A program made the translations under genes and the position numbers. Positions 22,954 through 32,924 of a DNA stretch of 64,000 nucleotides are shown here, one piece after another. The stretch's first letter is position 1. Each line of letters starts with the position of its first letter. The notes under the pieces were generated by a model. It had not been told where the DNA came from. It did no database searches and worked only from the letters and a program-made list of their open reading frames with translations. Source of the stretch: Cyclospora cayetanensis (lineage: Eukaryota > Apicomplexa > Conoidasida > Eucoccidiorida > Eimeriidae); the NCBI RefSeq assembly GCF_002999335.1, contig NW_020312203.1, positions 62,001 to 126,000 on the forward strand. The letters are read 5' to 3'.

Positions 22954-25900
22954 ATGAGTTACGGAGCCGCCGACTCGCGGTATGGACGGGGTGGTTTGCC
23001 CCCCGAGGGGAGTGCTGACTGGGAGAGTGAGGGCTGGGCAGCCATCGTTGATTCCATGCTACACGGGGGGAGCACCCAAGATATGGGGGCGTCCACCCTC
23101 TTGGGGGCCCCTGCTTGGGGCCCCCTGAATGAGACGGGCCCTCTATTCGCGCTCCCTTCGGGGCAGCAGCCACCTCTGAAGCAGCCACCTCTAAAGCACC
23201 AAGGGCAGCACCAAGGGTACCAGCAGGAGCAGCCGTATGACGGCTTCCTTGGTGGCGCGGACGCAGAGAATTGTGCGAATCCATTCGACACTAGGAGACT
23301 CTCCGATCAGCGAACTCTTCCCTCCCTCTGTTGCAGCGACCCAAAGCCACGCAAGAGGCAGCTGAGGGTACGGTGCACAGAAAGAGGCAAGAGGAGGAGA
23401 AAGAGAAGAGGGGCAAGCGATTCAGAGGACAGCGACTGGCGACCACAAAGGTCCCCCTCTGCTGACTCAGCCTCTGCAGGCTCTCCGAGCTCCCCTTCCG
23501 CCACTGCTTGTGCTGATGCGAGTCAGACAAGACGCAAGTACAAGCAGCAGCGGCACGGTGAGGAATGCAGTGCCTCTCTCAGCTCCTTCAGCCTCGTCGC
23601 ATCACTGCCTCATCCACAGCAACACCCAAACGTCCTCCAGTGCCCTATCTCGCCGTACAGCAGCAGCATGGCTCCGTCGTGCCCTTCTTCGTCTTCCTCG
23701 GCAGCTGCGGCGAGAGGAGAAGAGCTGCGCTTGGAGAACGCTGCCTTAAATGACTACGACATGTGCGAAATATCTGTAGAGTGGCACCTCCCTGAACTCC
23801 CCGAAACTGCCGAGCGACAAAAGGGCCTCGTGCCCATTCGCCGGGTTTTCGGCATCAACGCGGGAATGACGCTCTTCAACCTCCACAGAATAATTTGTAT
23901 CTCTCTTGGATTGGATGAGGAGGTCAGACGCGGATTTCCCCCTTCCCCTCTTCTTCTGCACACCCAGCAAAGTACACGAGAGGGCGCGCAGACACAGTGG
24001 GCTGTCGTCTTCGCAAAGTTTTTCGCAACAGAGATGCGCATGCAGATAGTTTGATGTCGCGTATGACTCGCGCTGCTGCACTGTTTGATGCTGCTCCTTT
24101 GGCTTCTCTTCATTCTGAGACTCTCTACGACGTCTGTGGGTGCTGCTGGTGTTGCAGCGCATGTCTTCACTGAACCACGTTTGGATACTGCCGAACAACA
24201 CGACGTATGGAGGGGGCCCTCTCACAAAGTGCCGTTCTTCTGGAGGCGTGGGGGGGTCTTCCACCGGCAACAGATTGAAGGTTACGACGGATAGGGCAGC
24301 GGAGTACAGACACTCAATTTCCTGCTTTCTAGATGAGGAGGAAAGAGTCATCCCCAGGCCGGAGAGTGTCCTCATCTACGTCCTAGGATGCGTTCAGATG
24401 CAGGTGCGTGTGCCCTCCTTGTGCTAATACCGAGAAGGCTGCTGTTGCTGCTGCCGCTGCTCCTGTGCTCCACAAAGACGCCATCGATTCTCCCGACGTG
24501 GCAAGACTAGTGGTGCGCCTTTGCTGCTTTTCCTCCTGCTTCTGCAGCAGCTGGAGACACTGCTGTTTCTGGCCTTCTGCGTGTCGTAACTTGCGGACGC
24601 AGGTACAGATCTTGAGCGTCTTGCGGAACAAGACAAAACAGAACGCCCTTATCTGGGTAAGCCCCTAGTCAAAGACCTACTGTCTTCACCCTTTAGCGGA
24701 GGCGCTTGTGCAGGTGCTGCCGCGAACGGTGGCAACAGGGCAGGCAGCGCCAGAGTCTTGCGTCTCAAATAGCGCGATGCACTCGACAAAGTCTTTCCCC
24801 CGCTTCCTCTCGCCGCTCCCACCCTCGCCGCTCCCACCCTCGCCGCTGTGCTGCTGCTGCCGCAGGTGCCGCGGTGTGTGGCGGCTGGCAGCTACGGAAC
24901 AGCCCCAGGAAGTGATATCAATTGGAATAGCCCCGATGAAGTGTCGCAGCATGTGCCAACCCTTGAGATCGATGTTAAAACCATCAACCTGTACGGCCAA
25001 AGAACCTTAGATGTGTGCATGCGGCGTCGAAACCGTACTGAGCCAACCTGCCAACCTGGCGGGTACAGATGTGATCCTAGGGCTTGCAAAGGCCGTATCG
25101 AAAGCAGTCACCAACTCCCCCGCCCCCTCCTCCCTCCTTGCCTCAGTTTCCTCAAGTCGTACGCCTATGCGGTGTGGGGTCGTGCTTCAGCGGATTCATC
25201 GAGACGCGATTCTCAAAAAATACCTCCATCTCTCGGCGAACCAAGATGATTCGAGCCGAAGTCCGTCTTGAATGCACCAAGCCCTGACCTTTACACCCGC
25301 GCAGCCGAACCCGAAGCTGCAAATGCCAAACCGTGTGCGTCGTCTCTTTGCTTTTTCAGGGAATGGACAACTGTGTGTTGGAGTGCTACAGCGAGAGTAT
25401 TCACGATTTCTGGAGGGACAGTGCAAGGGTTCGACAGCTCGCCATTCGCGTCAGCCGCCAGACCTCTCATGGCAGGCGCTGCCTCGACGCGCCCTCCAAG
25501 CCGAAGCAGCTTCTTATGCACAGTCACAATCAGCAGCGACAGCAAGAGCAGCAAGAGGAGCAGCAGCAACTTATGCAGCTGCCACACCCTTCAGAGCGCC
25601 AGCTCGTGCTGCACCCGCAGCAGCAACAACGCTTGCTGCAGGAGCAGCGGGAGAGCGTGCAGTCTGCAGTCGATGAGGGTTTGTTCGCTCACGTGGGAGC
25701 TTCGGGAGAAGGCGATGCGCAGCAGCTGCTGTTGGCACCCTATGGAAGCGCAGACGGTGGCTTGCCGCTCGATTTCGGCTCAGGAGGGCCCCCAGGGGCC
25801 CCCGAGGAGTATGCAGCAACAGCGCAGCCGCTGCCACAAGAAGCTTACGGTGACCTCGCAACAACAGTGGCGGGGGTACCCTGGAGCCTACGGGATGCCA

Positions 25901-26835
25901 TGTTACTGCAAGGGACCTTGCAGCAACAGCTGCTGCAGCAAGAGCAGCAGCAGCAGCAGCTGCTTGGACTGAATGACTTGTTGTTGCGGTCAGAGGACTT
26001 CTTCCTACAGCAGCAGCAGCAGCACGAACAGTTGTCGCTGCTTCTTCAGCAAGAGGGCCTTACCGCCGAGGAGGCGACTCTCTTCATTGAGCAGCAACTG
26101 CTGCAGCAAGAGCAGCAGCAACTGCAACACGACCAGCAGCCGCTGCAGATTTTCCCCCTGCTAGACAGTGCGGACTGTGCAAGCCGCTTCGAAAGCACCG
26201 CTCCACTTGCAGCGCCTGGCCAAGCAGCAAGGGCAGAAGGAACTGCAGGAATGACCCTTTCGGGGGCCCCCGTTGCTGCAGAGGGGAGCGCAGAAAAAGG
26301 AGACGCACAAGCAGTAGCAGCAGCAGCAGCAGACAGGGCAGGCCATACAAGTGAGCCTCTCCCTCTTCAAGCCTCTGCCTCCGTTGGTGCGCGTCATGGC
26401 CTGCGGGGGGTTCGCCCCTTAGGGAACTCGCTAGCGAATCCTCCGACTGGGGGGGCCCCTCTGGAGGCTGCGTCAGGAGCTTCTTGCTCCAGAGCGGCGG
26501 TGAGGGATATTCCGCTGACCCCCCCCAAGCAAAGCAGCGCCAGCAGCAACAAAAGCGACAGCACCGGCAGCAACAGCAGCGACAACAGCGAAAGCAGCAC
26601 TGTCCAAGGCGCCTCCAAAGGCCCTGCTTTGGAAGAGGCGCAGCTGATGAAGCAGTTTCAGCTGTCGGGTGCAGCAACTCCTGCTCTGATGCGTGCTTTG
26701 GAGCAGCTGCAGATGCATCCGTGGGCTGCCGCTGTGGTAGCGGCTGGAGCAGCAACCGCCACTCCAGAGCAGTACAGCCAACATGGGACCCTTGTTGCCC
26801 CTCTTGGAGGAAGTGCTGCAGCACACGCAAAGTAA
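22954..26835 (+). CDS. pRiA4b ORF-3-like domain protein with Gln-rich C-terminus
   Basis: ATG at 22954. Supported exons are 22954-23922, 24158-24403 and 25360-26835, with one middle exon around 24866-25170 whose limits are uncertain. The first two junctions are phase 0. Residues about 1-270 are low complexity with basic runs (KRRRKRR). Across exons 1-2 comes EWHLPELPE, RRVFGINAGMTLFNLHRII, then NHVWILPNNTTYGGG and RVIPRPESVLIYVL. This order matches the plasmid pRiA4b ORF-3-like fold (an R-R-V strand, L.eLH..I helix, H...F strand, YG turn, then a loop and strand before a DFGD-type motif). That family is mostly prokaryotic and often linked to IS1096-type elements; its role is not well defined. 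The last exon is dominated by poly-Gln and Ser/Asn runs, as in many transcriptional regulators. I cannot name a specific function. The DFGD segment itself is not clearly seen. Confidence 0.55.
24806..24850. repeat. 15-bp tandem repeat in an intron
   Basis: A unit close to CTCGCCGCTCCCACC is repeated about two and a half times just upstream of a CTGCTGCTGCTGCCGCAG acceptor. It probably lies in the intron before the middle exon of the surrounding gene. Confidence 0.5.
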
Positions 26836-27605
26836 TGGCAGCAGCAAAGCTGCTGCTTTTTGTCGGCCAGTGCATGACGCATGGACTAGGAAATACCGAA
26901 AGACGAAAAAGCTCAAACCCCTTCCAGGCTGGGAGGCCCCCACCGTGTAACCCTTAGCAGCAGCAGCAGAAACGGACGTGGCTAAGGAGTCAGCAGCCAT
27001 TGTCGAAAAAGCGCAACGGACTCATAATCAGGTACCCCTGAATGAGCCAACAGCTGCTGGACTTGAGCCTACTATATGCCTGTGATCTGCGCATCAGATC
27101 TACCACGGACAAGTGCAGCAGGGACTGGCTGTATGCCAGCGAGCAGTGCTGGACATATACTGGCTGGAGCCGCAGATGGTTCGCCACGCACGTTGCATCC
27201 GTATGCATGACTATACATATATATATACATGCAAAATAAATCAAGTTGCTGAAATCAAATTACGTTGCTGCAGCGGAAAGAGTTTGAAACTCCTCCCGGC
27301 TGTACCGGGATCTATAGGCGGCCAGCGGCAAAAAGCTAGCCAGTCAGCGAGAGCGCAGCGGCTAGCTAGTTGGGGAGCTAGGTAGCGCGAGACCAGCGTT
27401 TCTGCTGCGTGCTTCAGCTCTGCAAACTGCAAGTCGCTTTGAATTAAGCGTAGAAAGCCCCAAAGCCAAGCCACGGGAACGTCACCCCGTTACATCTATC
27501 CCGAGGGGCCGGCTTCACACACGGGCATAGCCAGCCCCTCAAAAAATCTGGGTATTTGTAATCGGTAGCTAGCCAGACGAATACCCAGGGTCTCCGCAGG
27601 GGCGG
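26836..27605. other. intergenic stretch with GCTAGC-rich part
   Basis: This lies between two convergent genes. It holds a short TATATATATA run near 27215 and, from about 27330 to 27620, repeated GCTAGC/CTAGCC strings like those at 3842-3945. No gene is seen. Confidence 0.4.
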
Positions 27606-29931
27606 CTAGCCATAGGTGGCTGGTGGTCCGGCATAAATATCCTCAGGATCTTCCCGGTGTATGCCAAGCGGCGCTGCTGGGTGCAGAGGAGGCCCCCCTT
27701 CACTGGCGGCAGCAGCCGCTCCGGGGATTTGCTGCATGGCTCTGAGGCCTTTAATCTCGGCTTGCAGCTTCGCCACTTTGGCCTCCAGTGCGCGACGCAC
27801 CAAATCGAGGCGCACCTCCGTGTCTTGTTGAGAGTTAGCCCAACACCTACACAGGCAGATGCGCATCGTTCGGCAGCAGCACAAGCAGCCCGTGCAGCTC
27901 CTAGTTCCTCCATAGGTTTTCACAGGTTGACTGCCTGCTTTCTATCAGGGGCCGCATGGACTTGAAGCGCCCCTCGGCAACAGCAGCAGTAGGGGGCTCC
28001 TACCGGGTTCGAGCATCCAGATGGTGATCCAACGCACAGAACGAGACGACCTCGGCAATCTGCTGCTCTGAGGGTGACTCCAAATCCGCGAGGTGCTCAG
28101 ACACTGTTGAGCCCAGCGAGGGGCGGAGCGACACTAAATGGGCCTGATTGAAGCGCCCTTGCAGCTGCCTGCAAAAGCAGCAGAAGAGCGACTGTTGTAG
28201 AAAAAAGCCTGCTTCGCGAAGGAGGCAAGGGTAATTCGCAGGGTGGGAGCGGGGATGCGACGGCAGTGGCAGAGCAACGCCAACAGCACTTGCAGCAGGA
28301 GGTATATATAGCTCAGCACCTGTATTTGAGTTCTAGCTTGTTGCAGCGATCGTAGAGGGAATGCAGCGCCCCCAGCGTCTCGCGCACTCCTGAAGGATTT
28401 TCAAAGTCTTTCGGCTCATCCCACCACGGCACCGCCCGCACCTAACAACATAAATACATAGATTACACATAAAACACACACCCTTAGCCCTTAAGATGCT
28501 GAGTGGCTTCGAATTAAGACCATATACGAGCCACCACCGTACTTGCTCGCCTACTGGTAACAGCTGTTCCTTGATACGGGCGAAAGTGTCATGACACTGT
28601 TTTTTTTGGAAAGGAGTAATCCTCTATACGTAGAGCTTGAGCTCAAGAGCTCCTGAAATCGCGTATCCTACTGACTTTAAAGCCCTTTTCGTCCGCCTCC
28701 TGCACCCCGAGGACTTTAATTCTCCCCACAATCCTCAGACCGACCTCCCCGCTCGAGTCAAGGAACTGTACATCGATAGGCTCAGCAACGGCAGCGAACC
28801 CCACCAAGACAATATTTTCCGCTGGCGTTCCTCCTGCTCCCTCTGCTTTCGCTGCACCCGCTGCTGTTGCTGCTTCCACCGCGTCCTCCTCTGTATCGGC
28901 ATACCCTAACACGATTGCTGCGGCCCTCACGGAGCGTATGCTTTCAACAAAACTCATGCGCTGCGCCTCGGGCAGCTGAATTACTGTCTTCTGTCCAAGG
29001 GTCTGCAGAAGGAAGAGAGGACGCGGAAAGCAAGAATCAAAGAAACCAGCAACTGCCAAGCATGCCCCCACAATGATGCCGCAGCAGCAAGAAGAGCTAA
29101 ACACACCCGACTTCCCAGCAGCGCAGGCAGGAGCAGAGTATAGCTACTCGGATGCAGCAGCAGCAGCAGCGCATGCACCAGCGACCGCAGCCTTACAACA
29201 GCAGCATTTTCTTCCAATCTTGAGAGAAGGATGGGAAGAACCCTCTCCTCGTCTCTAGGCCATCGCCGCAGCCAGACGCCTCCCCTCTCAAGACCTCCCT
29301 GCATAGTCAGCGCAAGCGCCTCCAGGGGGCCCCCAGGCCTCATCTTTGGCTGCTCCTGGGGGCCCCCGAGGGGGCCCCTTCCTGCCAAGGGGCCCTTCAC
29401 TAGAGGCCCTCCGAGGTGGAAGGTCCGAGCAGCCTCTGCGAGCGAGTCTGGAGTTCCTGTCAGGCGCCCGGAGGCAGCAGCAGCTGCTGCTGTTTCTGCA
29501 TCCTGATCCTTCGCGCTGATGCACACGATTGGATCTTGTTCTTTTTCTGCTGCGGATATGGCTTTCCTGAGGCGCGCATTCGCCGCACTGTCCAGCCGCT
29601 CCGACAAGGCCCCCTGGGGCCCCCCCCCGGGGGGCCCTTCCTCGCTCGAGATTGCGGAACTCCCCGCAGTTGCTCCGAAACGAGCTACCGTCTTGAGGGG
29701 GTTAGGCAGCTGCTGGCGACGACTGTGGACTGGGGATACACCGGAAGGTGGGAATACCACGAGAAACCCCAGCGAGAGGGGGGGCCCAGGCCTTAGGGCC
29801 CCCCGATAGCCGCTGCGGCAAACGCGCATAGCGGAGGCATCCTGCAGGCCCTGCAGCAGTAGTAGTGGCAGCAGCAGCAGCAGCGACGCCGCTACTGCGA
29901 AAACTGCTGCGTAGGAGGAATCCCGCAGCAT
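27606..29931 (-). CDS. Lon N-terminal (substrate-binding) domain protein, probable plastid targeting
   Basis: Five exons: 29931-29107, 29002-28676, 28441-28320, 28168-28004 and 27846-27606. All junctions have GT/AG and matching phase, giving 559 residues. The chosen ATG (29931) starts a signal-peptide-like leader with a LLLLLPLLLL core followed by Arg-containing, acid-poor sequence, as in apicoplast leaders. A further in-frame codon lies at 30159. From exon 2 on, KTVIQLPEAQRMSFVESI, GLRIVGRIKVLGVQEADEKG, FKVRAVPWWDEP and QQIAEVVSFCALDHHLDA followed by ALEAKVAKLQAEI follow the order of Lon N-terminal domains: an entry like LHIFEPRY, a G.i.V strand, a V..V...D strand and a late helical bundle. 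There is no AAA or protease domain, so it is a stand-alone domain as in plant plastid homologues. Substrate unknown. Gene ends convergent with the ORF-3-like gene and starts divergently from EMC6. Confidence 0.55.
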
Positions 29932-30087
29932 CTCCGTGTCTTGCAAGGCCCCTCTCCGCGACAGAGAAAAGGTGAAGGGCAAGGAAGGAATGAAGCAGGG
30001 TGCCCCCTTTAGCACCCAATTACTTGGAAGATAGGGACTACTGGAGGGTTCACGGTGCAATATTCGCGGAACGGGCAGGAGGGCCGA

Positions 30088-30128
30088 CGGGAGAGGGGGC
30101 CCCCCGTCCCCGGGGGCCCCCTCTCCCG
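30088..30128. promoter_or_regulatory. perfect 17-bp GC-rich inverted repeat in a bidirectional promoter
   Basis: The arm CGGGAGAGGGGGCCCCC at 30088-30104 is exactly complementary to 30112-30128 across a 7-base loop. It lies 157 bases upstream of the Lon-domain gene's chosen ATG and inside the roughly 650-base interval between that gene and EMC6. It would form a very stable hairpin in the 5' leader of the minus-strand transcript if that transcript extends this far. If the upstream in-frame codon at 30159 is the true start, the sequence is coding instead. Confidence 0.6.
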
Positions 30129-30577
30129 TGGCGTCCCCTTCGCGGATTGGCTGCGGCAAGGAAGAAGAGCCCTCGTCGGTGATACTGCGGCCATAGCCTC
30201 ACAGTATTTTACTGCGTAGTGCTAAAAAGAGCACACGTTTACCTTCGAGGCGGGTGTGTTCAGTTGCTGCTGCTGGTGCTTGTGGTGTACTGCGCCTCAC
30301 CCGCCGCTGCAGTGTCGTTGCCTTGCCGACGTTGCCTGCCCGTCCTCCGCCGCATGCAGAAGTCTTTTTCCTTTGTTTTTGGTATTTTCTGGTCGCCAAA
30401 GCCCTCACGCGGCTCGAATTTTGCTCCCTCTGCCCCGCAACGGGCCCGACGACAGCCGCCAGCAGCAGCAGCCCTCTGCGCCTCCCGTGCAGCAGCATCT
30501 GCAGTCTCCGACAGCTGCAGCTTCCGGAACTCAGTGTCACGCCTCTCCACACCAGCGCCATCGCTTTCTTCGAGAAG

Positions 30578-31625
30578 ATGATGCTACCCACCGTGCCCTC
30601 TTCCGGGGGCCCTTCAGGCCTCCCTACTACTTCGGGGGATATTGCGACAGCCCCCTGGCGCCCTGTTGTGGCGGAGAATGTTTCCCACAACCTGAGGCAG
30701 ATACACCTCAAGTGCGCGTGCTGTTCTTTTCGTCTCTTGTCTGTTGGCCGTTTTGTAGCGTTCCAGACTCCGATTCTCACGGCAGCCTAGGAGAAGCTCC
30801 CTGCTCCTCGGGTGCTGTGGGACTGCTGTAGTGGGAGAAACGTGTTTCTGCGGCTCTGCCCTCGCCGTGATGCGTTCACTTGATCCTTTCCCGCCTTCTG
30901 TACCGCTATTTGCCATCCCCGCGCACAGATCCTCCTCCTCTTTCTCCTGTGCTTCGTATGCTCTGTTGCCTCAGTCGTCATATGACGGCGCTCACTGCGG
31001 GGGCAGTCGCTGGCATATGCGGCCTGGAGAACCTCGCAGGTATGCCCCAAACCGCAAACTTTTTAGGCTTTTTCCGTCGTGTTTCCACCCTGTACGCACC
31101 ACCAATGACCGGCGTAGGGGGCCCCCCACCCTCCCTTCCCCTAGCGAGCAGTGGCGGGAGCTTGTGGTCTGTTTGCCGAAGGATTTGGGGTGTACATGCT
31201 GTTGACGGTTATGGGCTCGCTCGTGTTTCTTCTGGAGGCCAAGATGCGCCTGAATGCCTTTTTTCTGAAGCCTACGGAACCGTTCACCGGAAGCCTTTTC
31301 TCTGGACTTATGGTAAGACTGCCTCCTGGTGCTCCTGTGTCCAGCGCGTCGGTGGCTGTATGTGTTTATATATATATATATATATATGTGCTTGTATGTG
31401 TGAGTATGTATGTGTGTGTTTGTGTGTCGTGTGTATCTGCCGGAGCCGTTTAGTCATACTTGCGCTTCCATCCATGCTCTTTACGGGCTGGCTCCCTCTC
31501 TCTGGCACGTATTTTAAGGCGTCCTGCAGTCGAAAATGCGGGTTTCACCGGACTGCCTCTGCCCTTGCGTTCAGACCTTCGTGCTCTCGTGGACTTTGGT
31601 CTATAACGCAGTTTACGTATTTTGA
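30578..31625 (+). CDS. EMC6: ER membrane protein complex subunit 6
   Basis: Four exons: 30578-30711, 30975-31039, 31182-31312 and 31575-31625, joined in phases 2, 1 and 0 to give 126 residues ending VLSWTLVYNAVYVF. Residues 30-126 align without gaps over long stretches to EMC6, the small membrane subunit of the ER insertase that places transmembrane helices of client proteins. Conserved points are N39, R46, the GA.AGI.GL stretch (residues 54-62), the GF..Y.L..V segment, the FTG..F.GL motif (101-109) and the final helix with W and Y. Three hydrophobic segments are visible, as in the family. The first 29 residues are a low-complexity extension relative to animal EMC6. Start choice: ATG ATG at 30578-30583; no better in-frame ATG precedes it. 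Intron 3 carries a TA/TG microsatellite. Divergent from the Lon-domain gene. Confidence 0.85.
31367..31387. repeat. (TA)n microsatellite in EMC6 intron 3
   Basis: A pure TA run of about ten units is followed by a TG-rich tract up to about 31435, within the last intron of EMC6. Confidence 0.8.
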
Positions 31626-32924
31626 GCCTCGAAGAAGCTTTATCTACGCAGTTTTCCAAGGGAATCCTGCGGGTAAGGGGCCCTCCAGAGGCGCCTCACA
31701 CGGCGAGGTGACCTCTAGGACGAAGGCCCTCTAGAAGGCACCCCGGTGCTTGCGGCAGAGGGCCCCCATGGCATAAGCTTGGGTGGCAAAGGGGGGAGGT
31801 TTGGGGGGAGAGTTGTTCATCTAGACTGGGGGGGAGGGGGTGGCTGGAAATACGTTGGCGGTGGGGTAATGGCCAACAGGCCTGCTCCACCGTCAGAACA
31901 GGGCGTTTCGCATTCGGCCCTAAGGTTTAGGAAAGCGATATTTTTATAATATAGCTGTAGGTATTTAATTGTTGAGTTGGCACATCTGGAAATGGCTCTG
32001 TTATATCTGAGGTCGCTGTTGGGCGTTACGTGTACTGCAGCTGGGGCTGCTGGCACTGCTACGAACGCTGTTGCCGTTAAGCTACTGCTACACACGCAGA
32101 AGTCACGCCTCTTTGAGGCAGAGTGTAGACCATAGGGGCTTAAGGCTAAGCGAAGGAGCCGATAGAGTAGACTATAAGGAAGGGGGCTCACCTTGCGGGG
32201 TGCAGGGGAGTGGCAGTAGTTATTCACTCCGCGTCTCGAAGCTTGGAAGGAGGAGAACGTCCGTGAGCAGCACTGGTAGCTGCTGCAGTGACTGTACAGA
32301 GAACAGTTCCATGGCATCCGCAGGAGCCGGTGCAAGAGCAGTAGGGGGGCGGGGAGTTGACTGATGCAGCGCCACAGGTGGGTAGGCCTGGTGGCTGGAA
32401 GAGGCGACAGCTATAGTTCCAGGCGAACTCCTGTCGCTGCAAACAAGGAAATTTCTGTATTTTAAAGGTAGGTGTACGAGTCTCGTGGAGGCAGTGGTGA
32501 CACGAGCCTTTGGGCGGAGTGGGGCCCCCGAGAGGCCCCCCGCGCTCCGGGGGGCCCCTGCCACGGGATTGGTCGCCGGAGAGGCCGTCTTCGGGAAAGG
32601 CACAAATCAGTGGGTGGGAATTCAATGATAAAAACTTAATTCATGCCTCGAAGCTGGTTTGTTTGCGTGCGCGTGTGTGTGTACATCGACATGTGCGTGT
32701 TGCCTCTACGACTGTAAACCAACGAGGAGGGCTCGTAGCCGCGAAGGGTTCCTTGGGGGATCCGATGGCGAAGGGGAACTCCCCTTACGGGCTGCAGGCT
32801 ACGCAGCTGCAGCGAGTGGAAGAGCTCTAAGGCATTCTGATTGTATCGGGCAGGTGGGTGCTGCAGGGAAGCGTGCAGCAACATCAGGCAGGAATTGCCG
32901 CGGTGCTGCTACACTGGCAACTCC
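31626..32924. other. intergenic stretch with a weak minus-strand ORF
   Basis: A minus-strand frame ending at 32220 has a plausible acceptor near 32440 (CCTTGTTTGCAG) and ends with VQSLQQLPVLLTDVLLLP and a stop. I could not find a convincing upstream partner, so it is not called a gene. GGGGCCCC-type tracts at 32520-32570 and a run of G near 31830 are notable. A plus-strand mini-exon (ATG at about 32764) might belong to the next gene. Confidence 0.3.

Noticed and set aside
26084..26875. 263-codon minus-strand ORF with Leu/Cys runs
   Set aside because: It is the antisense of the Gln-rich last exon of the ORF-3-like gene. No start, motif or splice partner supports it.
28004..28020. GGGTTCGAGCATCC resembling a tRNA B-box
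   Set aside because: No A-box at the right distance and no cloverleaf. It spans an exon end of the Lon-domain gene.
30254..30577. Upstream in-frame extension of EMC6 from a GTG codon
   Set aside because: No eukaryotic start and no similarity. The ATG pair at 30578 is a sufficient start.
31151..31181. Acceptor CGAGCAG near 31151 for EMC6 exon 3
   Set aside because: It would insert ten extra residues with no EMC6 counterpart. The acceptor at 31181 restores a gapless match in correct phase.
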